Source: Aradus depressus (taxonomy: Eukaryota > Arthropoda > Insecta > Hemiptera > Aradidae). Taken from it: a stretch of 64,000 bases of DNA. A model generated the notes under the pieces. That model was not told where the DNA came from, did no database searches, and was given only the letters and a program-made list of their open reading frames with translations. Location of the stretch: NCBI GenBank assembly GCA_963662175.1, contig OY759225.1:4599107-4663106 (forward strand), in the 5' to 3' direction. Shown here piece after piece: positions 57,801 through 64,000 of the stretch (position 1 is its first letter; each line of letters starts with the position of its first letter). A program made the translations under genes and the position numbers.

Positions 57801-60800
57801 AATGTGCATCCTACCAGGAGGAGAAACATTGAAAAGGGACTTATATTTTATAAAGCTAGTACTCGCGTGTTTCATTATTTCCAACATATGCGAGTTATTC
57901 ACTTTGAAGATCAATTACGCACTAAGGAAACAAACTAGGAAAAAACCATCCCCAACTTATAGTCAAGGGAAGTCTAAATATAGAATAGAAGGGGTTGAAC
58001 AAGACAACAAATCGTCTTCCTTTTCCTGAAAAGGAAAAAATTTGAACACATTTGAAAAAATCAAACGATGCGAGTGGCGGAAGGTTAAGCATTTGTCAGA
58101 TCCCGAGCTCTCTCTACAAACACGACGGGTGATGTTGCACAGCAAGGTGCACCCAAAACAATAAACAGCGATAATAATACCCTTCATCATGGGCGTAGCC
58201 AGGGGGGGGGGGGGCACGTGCCCCCCCTGCCCAGAGCAAATAACCAAATCAAAAATTAAATACATTTAAAAAAATAATTTTTATTAAAAATGGATTGCTT
58301 ACAAGTAACCAATAGGATCTTCAAATTACCCGTGATTCTGATTTCTAAATCAGCCATCAGCTGTTACATAAATGTACATGTACAAAACAAGTCATATTAC
58401 ATTTATTTAAATATATATGAATTCCATCATTTCATTTCCTCTCTCAAAATCGTTATTTATGTTATACTTTATACCTACTCTTAAAGCTGATTTTACATGA
58501 GCAGTAAAAATGCAAAGCGCAGCAGCAGCAAATGCACGCTATTGGATGTGAGTCATTTAATTCAGAAACCACAGCGTGCATTTGCTGCTGCTGTGCTTTG
58601 CATTTTTGCTGCTCATGTAAAGTCAACTTAAGTATTACAGTCAGTGGTTACCTCAGGAAGAGATTCTAGGGGTCCGAGTCTCCCAAATTAATAACAAAAA
58701 GAAATGTACAATATTTAAAAAAAAAGTTTTGTTTTATTTGAGAATCAAATTGTAAATTTTGTACAATACTAAATGAAAACAAAAGTCGGAGGTGAATCCC
58801 CAGAACAAATCAATCAAATAACATCGTTTTCAATTGAAAACCAGTGAACAGTTTGCGTTAATATTCAACAATTGACTTAGAGGGCGCCGGTAGCTCAGTG
58901 GTATGCGTGCTTCTCTCTGAGCTCAAGATCGTGGGTTCGAAACCCGACCGAGGCCCTTAGTTTATTTTATCTGGGGAGGTAAAATAAACTGGAGCACGCC
59001 GTCCTTCGGATGGGACGTTAAGCGATGGTCCCGAGCCTGTACCATGTCAGGTACTCGTTAAAGACCGCTACCCTAGGTGAATAAAAATTTAGGGTAGGCA
59101 ACATTTAGGACTCCCTCAGTAGAGTCGGGCTCATGTCCACCAGAGTGACGAAAGAGCGCTCTGGTAGTAGGCGATATGACCGCGTAGTTAAAGCCCGGGC
59201 ATGAGTCATAAAACCTAACCTAACAGTTGACTTACATTGGGGCTCCGAAATCCATAAATTCATTAATCGGTAGTTATTAAAAGGTTTTTGAACTACCCCC
59301 CCCCCCCCCCCCCCCCCTTCAGCCAATATCGCTGAAATTTGAAAGATTATGTCCTCATTGGTTTTTGACTTTAAATTTGAAATTTAAAAATGAAATTTCA
59401 TGTCGATACATTCACTACATTACAGTTATTAGAGTTTTTGAGTTAAGCCTCCCCCTAATCTCCTTCCCTTTTGGTCGATTTGGCTAAAAAACAATAAGTG
59501 TCATCGTTAGAATGTTCTGGATTCACATATAAAATTTCGTGTGGATACATTCATTGTATCGGGAGTTATCATATTCATAGACACACACATTTTTGGAATC
59601 TAAAAGTCAGAAAACATGAAATTCCATTGAAAACTGCGCTACAAAACTTCCCTTATACTTCGTATAGCTTGAAATGTAATACAAACTTTTAATATCGTAG
59701 ACGCTAAACCTCCAGTTTCCACCACATGATTTTTCATCGTGTCCACGGCAGGGTAGGTGGCACTCACTCTGGTGCGTGGCCATTGCTTTGAACTTGGGAC
59801 GTTTGGTTGAGCAAAAGCACTTGAAACTGTAGAGAAAGTGAAAAAGAAACATATATAAGTGTATGGCAAAAGCAGTATGTTTATAATTCTCTGGGGGGTG
59901 GGCAAAAGTATATAAATGAGAAAACATAGCCAGAAAACACCACCTCAGTTTGAAAATTTCCCTAAAATCAGTATTTCTTTGTATCCTTTTAATTGTAACT
60001 CTAAAATGGGGGCCATGGTGGCCGTGCGGGCTAAAGCGTAGGGCTTTGGTCGCATGGTTTCACCATGGTTTGCGGGTTCGAATCCCGTCCGGGAATGAGT
60101 TTTATTTCGTAGATAGAACTCTCTCTCGGGGCCATGGATGTCGTAAATAATTAGATAACACATTGACATGGCTAATATGCAACGAACATAAGGCCAAAAA
60201 AAAAAAAAAAAAAAAAGGAATTTGCTTTATATAGGAACGTTGTGGTGGGGGTAACCTATCTCTCTAATCACCCATTTTCTTTTCTTAGCTCTACTCCACT
60301 GTCGCCAATATAGACCTTCTTGCACATAATTGGTGCGCAGGAAGGATTTTCAAGCCTCTAAGAGAAAAACGTGCCGCTCTGCACTGCTTCGGCTATTAAC
60401 GGGTGCCAATTTTTTTTAATTTTGGATAACACCTAATTAATATTGAGAAAATGACCCACTTTTAGTCATCTGTTAAACAGTGATATTATGAATTGAGACT
60501 CGCCGGGGGCCCTCAGGTTTTTTTTTTTATCTGGGATGTAAATAAACTTTGAGCACGCTGTCTTTTGGATGGGACGTTGAGCGTGATCAGGTACTCGTTA
60601 AATAACCCTTATCCTAACTAAATCTAGGTTGGCAAAATTTAGAACTCCGACAATAGATATGTTTTCGTCAGAGATCTTGTGGAAGTTCATTGTGAATACT
60701 ACTGAATAAAATACTTAGAACAAGTTGAAAATTCCACTGTATTTATATAAAAGACACAATATATTTCGCTGATTAGAGCATTGTCAAGTGTACAGGATAC

Positions 60801-61247
60801 AGACTTGTGACTGTATCCTGTACACTTGACAATGCTCTAACCAGCGAGATATATTGTGTATTTTATATAAATATAATGGAATTTTTTACTTGTTCCAAGT
60901 GTTTTATTCAGTAGTATCCGACAATAGAGATGGGATCATATCTACTAGAGCGGCGGGAAGCTCTCGCTGTTAATTCACAAAAACAAACAATAATACAGGA
61001 ACTGACCCATCTAAATACTAATAATTTTGCAGGATTTGCGCCATTCATATCAGTAAAATTAGAAGGTTAAATGATTACCCAAATTCAAGAAGTGCATATT
61101 CATAATCTCTGTGTTGGCAGTAATCAATACAAAGTTCAGGAGTGAGTTCGTATTTGAAGCTGTGTGTTGCATCTATAAGCAGTGATTCATCGAATGCAAC
61201 CTCTCTATAGCAGCCAAGATATCGGCTTTTGTGGTGTCCCTCACCAA
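51734..61247 (-). CDS. WSC gene A: two-WSC-domain protein, 5' end missing
   Basis: Exons 61247-61079, 59826-59687, 54311-54143, 51899-51734; two carried bases plus 214 codons including TAG. Domain 1 resembles gene B domain 1 (SRYLGCY, DEKSCGG), and domain 2 resembles gene B domain 2. The last exon has no phase 1 donor and ends PWSRSLMK-stop. The first exon needs an upstream phase 1 exon. Directly before the acceptor, a 16-codon hydrophobic run from an ATG (KRIFLMMFIYMFVIN) lies one base out of frame, so a broken or mis-assembled signal peptide is possible. No enzyme domain; likely secreted by analogy with C and D. Confidence 0.78.
52213..52556 (+). mobile_element. Full-length SINE
   Basis: GGGCGCCGGTAGCTCAGTGG to AAAACCTAATCTAACC; one of the two best-preserved forward copies. 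In a gene A intron. Confidence 0.9.
53136..53371. repeat. 85-bp inverted repeat with SINE-head loop
   Basis: Arms 53136-53220 and 53287-53371 are reverse complements. The 66-bp loop holds an (AT)n tract and CCGATAGCTCAAAGATAGCG, a decayed SINE A-box region. Confidence 0.88.
53430..53810 (+). repeat. Helitron-like relic with open frame
   Basis: The frame (FHQTWLRTISQIPAFETKKQ, LNRFSRLGATMLQTD) reads through a sequence whose reverse strand has AAGACGGCTGAACCGATTAA, a phrase common in insect non-autonomous repeats. I regard the frame as non-genic. A poly-G run is at 53485. Confidence 0.4.
53816..54088 (-). mobile_element. SINE, reverse, head truncated
   Basis: Tail GACACATGCCGGGC, B box GGGTTTCGAACTCGCG. 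The A-box region is missing. Confidence 0.78.
54143..54311 (-). CDS. Gene A exon: first half of WSC 2
   Basis: 169 nt, acceptor ..TTGTTCAG|AT. Encodes YDGCYEGRDND, ILTPELCVGYC and FAGVQDG. Confidence 0.87.
54510..54560 (-). ncRNA. Hammerhead-like ribozyme, left arm
   Basis: CTGATGA (plus 54544-54550), T, stem II GATATA..TATATC, GAAA (plus 54524-54527), palindromic CG, TT, then GGC pairing with GCC before the core. Confidence 0.58.
55093..55323 (-). pseudogene. Penelope GIY-YIG C-terminal fragment, open to stop
   Basis: Frame without ATG: NCSALARHHSQNKHNFDYIN, KILHREHNYHKRLTLEMVFI, TVNFRTDINNLSNCYANLL then TGA. This is the clearest Penelope nuclease tail in the window. Confidence 0.72.
55483..55535 (+). 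ncRNA. Hammerhead-like ribozyme, right arm
   Basis: CTGATGA (55494-55500), T, GATATA-AAA-TATATC, GAAA (55517-55520), CG, TT, GGC; stem I GCC/GGC. Confidence 0.6.
55556..56110 (-). repeat. Duplicated segment with a basic-helix-like peptide
   Basis: AGTCAAGGTCCACGCCGTAG occurs at about 55590 and 55797, and GCTCTTGCATTTGCTCGGCA at about 55670 and 56050. Minus strand reads KKSSAEQMQELRQHRKENEK and a near copy, like the N-terminus of proteins coded by some DNA transposons. No full frame. Confidence 0.5.
56580..56720. repeat. Dispersed repeat 'X' scrap
   Basis: CATCGGCAGATATTAG, CCTTCCCTTTGGCCGGTCGC, ACTAGGTGTCGCCCTCATAG. Confidence 0.5.
56966..57360. mobile_element. hAT-type MITE, 395 bp
   Basis: Ends AAGGATAAGTATCGAC and (reversed) CTAGGGATGGGTATCG, both followed by ATCGATTAAT-type sequence. 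8-bp flanks AGGTAATT / AGGTAATC. Confidence 0.68.
57361..58190. other. Intron sequence; hammerhead relic at 57575-57612
   Basis: Minus strand ATGATAATGGCCCATAAGAG GCCGAAACG is a close relative of the 17765-17806 motif, with the core damaged. Otherwise AT-rich with no gene. Confidence 0.35.
58195..58690 (-). mobile_element. hAT-type MITE, reversed relative of 8090-8645
   Basis: GGGCGTAGCCAGGGG then a poly-G run and GCACGTGCCCCCCC. The body matches the 8.1-8.6 kb element in reverse (GGATTGCTTACAAGTAACC). The far end is lost. Confidence 0.68.
58882..59224 (+). mobile_element. Full-length SINE with target duplication
   Basis: AGGGCGCCGGTAGCTCAGTG to AAAACCTAACCTAAC. Flanks ATTGACTTA / GTTGACTTA. 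Confidence 0.9.
59260..59660. repeat. Dispersed repeat 'X' with poly-C run
   Basis: CATTAATCGGTAGTTATTAA, poly-C (about 20) at 59298, TTCAGCCAATATCGCTG, then GTCAGAAAACATGAAATTCC. Abuts the gene A exon. Confidence 0.5.
59687..59826 (-). CDS. Gene A exon: second half of WSC 1
   Basis: 140 nt, acceptor ..TCTCTACAG, donor A|GTTTGT. Encodes FKCFCSTKRP, ECHLPCRGHDEKSCGG and FSVYDIK. Confidence 0.87.
60009..60217 (+). mobile_element. Second tRNA-derived SINE family with poly-A tail
   Basis: A-box-like GGTGGCCGTGCGGGCTAAAG and B box GGTTCGAATCCCG, closest to a Leu/Ser-type tRNA, ending in about 22 A at 60196-60217. Body unrelated to the common SINE. Confidence 0.7.
60500..60657 (+). mobile_element. 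SINE fragment holding foldback element 5
   Basis: Diverged common SINE (GCACGCTGTCTTTTGGATGG). Continues after the insertion at 60918 (CCGACAATAGAGATGGGATC). Confidence 0.65.
60658..60917. mobile_element. Penelope-like foldback element 5 (short)
   Basis: Inverted arms from about 60698 to 60915 with almost no spacer, flanked by CCGACAATAGA (60647-60657, 60918-60928). No coding sequence left. Confidence 0.72.
60750..60795 (-). ncRNA. Hammerhead-like ribozyme, variant core
   Basis: TTGACAA (plus 60781-60787), T, stem II GCT..AGC, GAAA (plus 60764-60767), palindromic TATA, TT, then GTGT pairing with ACAC before the core. The right arm copy has GAGA in place of GAAA. Confidence 0.5.
61079..61247 (-). 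CDS. Gene A exon: first half of WSC 1
   Basis: 169 nt, acceptor ..ATCAACAG|TT, donor GG|GTAATC. Encodes SRYLGCYREVA, ELCIDYC and YALLEFG. Confidence 0.85.
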
Positions 61248-61489
61248 CTGTTGATCACAAACATATATATGAACATCATAAGAAAAATTCTCTTCATCTT
61301 AGCTTTTGTCCATTTTGATATGTTGCCATTTTTTTTTTCAAATAAAATACCTAAGTATTGTATAAAAAGAAGAGGTCTTTAGCAACAATAGAGATGGTTC
61401 TTGATAAAACAACACTTCATTGGATCCCCACTGGTCTCCCAAATATTTTTTATTTTTTCTCGTTTCATCTGTTCATCAGGTATTTGTGG

Positions 61490-61760
61490 TTGTAACAAGG
61501 TACGCTGCTGTTGGCTGCTGGAATCGCCCCATTAAGCGGCAACGCATGATTCTGGTACAAGGCCAGAGAGTAGTCCCTTTAAAAATAAGAAGGGCCTATC
61601 GAACTGTCCCAATAGCAATACCCCCCCTCCCCCTTCCCCCATAGACTTGGTCCTGGATGGTGCTCTTCATCGTACCTACTGTAGATGCAATATGCCTTTA
61701 GGAGGAGATATTGATGAGCCCTTACGATTAACCCTGGAAGAAGAAGATGCGTAGACGATC
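61490..61760 (+). pseudogene. LINE RT tail relic
   Basis: Reads VVVTRYAAVGCWNRP, QRVVPLKIRRAYRTVP and PPLPLPP, like the RT C-terminal block of R1-type LINEs. Short and degraded. Confidence 0.45.
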
Positions 61761-61769
61761 CAAACCAGA

Positions 61770-62150
61770 GTATTCAACAACGCTGGTCACGAAATCCGGA
61801 TGGCAGATTGACGTACGCATGCTTTTCGGACGTTTGGGTACAGCTTGACCACAGGTTGTCCCTGTATATCAGATCACGGAGATTTGTACTCCAAACTCAT
61901 CTTCTTTAAGAGTAAGAACCATCAGAACTGTTCATACGAGAGGAATAGAGACTGGCTACCCAACGTTTCACAGGTTTGTCGGCTCCTGACGGGGGCGGAT
62001 GAAAGCGTTGTGACGGGCTCTGAGTACCCAAAAGTTCATAAAAATAAAATAAAAGTAGTAATAACCATTAATACATTTTTACAATGTTTTCGTCTTCTTT
62101 ATAAAATGTATGGCTAAAATGTATTTATCTATAATTTATAATTATAATTT
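61770..62150. other. No gene recognised
   Basis: A 90-codon frame at 61845-62117 has no similarity I know. This is where an upstream exon of gene A might be, but I see no signal-peptide exon with a phase 1 donor. Confidence 0.35.
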
Positions 62151-62885
62151 CAGGGATCGGAGGAACCTCAAAAATGCAAAAACAGATGTTAAGAGTCAAC
62201 AAATAAAGAGATTAAAGGTTTAGTGGGAGAGCGGAAACATACGTATGAGGCAGGGTGTAGGGTCAATTATAGAGATCGGAGGACCCACAAAAGAGCACTA
62301 ACAGAAGTTAAGAGTCAACCAATAAAGAGATTAAAAGTTTAGAGAGAGAGCGGAACTTATGTGTGAGTTAGTTTGTAGCCTCAAATTCAGAGATCGAAAG
62401 ACCCACAAAAGAGCACTAACAGAAGTTAAGAGTCAACCAATAAAGAGATTAAAAGTTTAGAGAGAGAGCGGAACTTATGTGTGAGTTAGTTTGTAGCCTC
62501 AAATTCAGAGATCGAAAGACCCACAAAAGATCAAAAACTGAAGGTAAGGATAGAGCAAATAAAGATTTTGAAGGTTTAGAAGGAGAGCAGATACCTACGT
62601 TTAAGTTAAAGTGTAGCCTCTGTAGCCTAGAAACACGTTAATGCAGCAATGTCAGTAGAGAGGTTTTAAGCAGATATGTTGATAATCAACCAAGAAAATA
62701 TGAAAATTTGTACTAGTTCTAACAAAAACAGCCGAAGAAGAAATGTAGAATATAGGTGAGGTGGTCTTTGTTGCACCGATTCTTCATATTTTCTGACAAA
62801 ACTTTAGAACAGCAATGTCGATCGATAGGCTTCAACCATATACGAGTTAGTTAACAATAAGTAAAGATGAAAAATATATTCTGGT
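62150..62885 (+). repeat. Dispersed element with 119-bp tandem units
   Basis: Units starting AGAGATCGGAGGACCCACAA repeat near 62272, 62391 and 62510. The right part (ACAGCCGAAGAAGAAATGTA) is an ancestor-like form of the satellite that follows. A reverse copy lies at 45800-46200. Confidence 0.7.
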
Positions 62886-64000
62886 TGGTCCTAGCCAATA
62901 CAGCCGAAGAGGAACTATACCATTCCCCATTTACTTGGTCCTAACCAATACAGCCGAAGAGGAACTATACCACTCCCCATTTACTTGGTCCTAACCAATA
63001 CAGCCGAAGAGGAACTATACCACTCCCCATTTACTTGGTCCTAACCAATACAGCCGAAGAGGAACTATACCACTCCCCATTTACTTGGTCCTAACCAATA
63101 CAGCCGAAGAGGAACTATACCATTCCCCATTTACTTGGTCCTAGCCAATACAGCCGAAGAGGAACTATACCATTCCCCATTTACTTGGTCCTAACCAATA
63201 CAGCCGAAGAGGAACTATACCATTCCCCATTTACTTGGTCCCAGCCAATACAGCCGAAGAGGAACTATACCATTCCCCATTTACTTGGTCCTAACCAATA
63301 CAGCCGAAGAGGAACTATACCATTCCCCATTTACTTGGTCCTAACCAATACAGCCGAAGAGGAACTATACCATTCCCCATTTACTTGGTCCTAACCAATA
63401 CAGCCGAAGAGGAACTATACCATTCCCCATTTACTTGGTCCTAGCCAATACAGCCGAAGAGGAACTATACCATTCCCCATTTACTTGGTCCTAGCCAATA
63501 CAGCCGAAGAGGAACTATACCATTCCCCATTTACTTGGTCCTAACCAATACAGCCGAAGAGGAACTATACCATTCCCCATTTACTTGGTCCTAGCCAATA
63601 CAGCCGAAGAGGAACTATACCATTCCCCATTTACTTGGTCCTAACCAATACAGCCGAAGAGGAACTATACCATTCCCCATTTACTTGGTCCTAACCAATA
63701 CAGCCGAAGAGGAACTATACCATTCCCCATTTACTTGGTCCTAACCAATACAGCCGAAGAGGAACTATACCATTCCCCATTTACTTGGTCCTAACCAATA
63801 CAGCCGAAGAGGAACTATACCATTCCCCATTTACTTGGTCCTAACCAATACAGCCGAAGAGGAACTATACCATTCCCCATTTACTTGGTCCTAACCAATA
63901 CAGCCGAAGAGGAACTATACCATTCCCCATTTACTTGGTCCTAACCAATACAGCCGAAGAGGAACTATACCATTCCCCATTTACTTGGTCCTAACCAATA
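62886..64000 (+). repeat. 50-bp satellite, about 22 units, runs off the edge
   Basis: Unit: TTGGTCCTAACCAATACAGC, CGAAGAGGAACTATACCATT, CCCCATTTAC. Variants are CTAACC/CTAGCC and CCATT/CCACT. The early units share CCACT, so the array grew by local amplification. Frames through it are by-products of the repeat. Confidence 0.97.

Noticed and set aside
60009..60100. tRNA-Leu/Ser gene
   Set aside because: B box is good but the cloverleaf is incomplete and it is followed by a body and poly-A; SINE.
63185..63394. Frame with repeated LTNTAEEEL
   Set aside because: Satellite by-product; 50-bp units shift frame each copy and only 150 bp restores it.

Overview
The window reads as an AT-rich arthropod chromosome segment, most likely an insect and possibly a hemipteran. 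This rests on GT-AG introns, arthropod-type mobile elements (Penelope-like, Jockey-type LINE, Tc1, mariner, hAT, Harbinger and Helitron-like), tRNA-derived SINEs and an insect-type CCTAA motif at SINE tails. Species is an inference only. There is one assembly gap of 200 N (40580-40779).

The host content is a cluster of at least four tandem genes on the minus strand encoding secreted proteins built from WSC domains (8-cysteine, putative carbohydrate-binding). Nine WSC domains were found. Each is split over two exons: a first-half exon of 157-169 nt and a second-half exon of 131-140 nt (terminal ones longer). Each domain is entered in phase 1, carries an internal phase 2 intron and is left in phase 1. 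In transcription order: gene A (61247 to 51734, two domains, 5' end not found); gene B (40136 to 34518, two domains, 5' end not found, near the gap); gene C (30869 to 14821, complete model of 9 exons, signal peptide plus four domains, 418 codons); gene D (6451 to 3666, signal peptide plus one domain, running off the left edge). A and B are a duplicated pair. C and D share promoter, signal-peptide exon, first domain and some intron sequence.

Nearly everything else is mobile DNA. 0-3.3 kb: a collapsed Ty3/Gypsy element with an LTR and a primer-binding site. 6.7-10.8 kb: Harbinger and hAT elements, nested SINEs and a 27-bp minisatellite. 11.5-12.3, 37.1-38.3, 50.4-51.3, 54.5-55.6 and 60.66-60.92 kb: five foldback elements. 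Three of them carry Penelope-type GIY-YIG remnants and four show 11-12 bp target duplications. All carry hammerhead-ribozyme-like motifs in their inverted arms; one further hammerhead-like motif stands alone at 36.46 kb. 23.2-25.4 and 48.5-51.6 kb: two nearly identical Tc1 elements sharing one frameshift and one internal insertion. 19.2-20.9 kb: a Penelope fragment followed by an intron-containing, transposase-like gene. 41-43 kb: a tandem array ending in a Helitron-like terminus. 62.9 kb to the right edge: a 50-bp satellite that continues beyond the window. LINE 3' ends and SINE fragments are scattered throughout, mostly inside introns of the WSC genes.

The WSC proteins are presumably secreted. 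Nothing in the sequence fixes their ligand. The mobile elements explain the long introns and have probably helped the cluster to duplicate.
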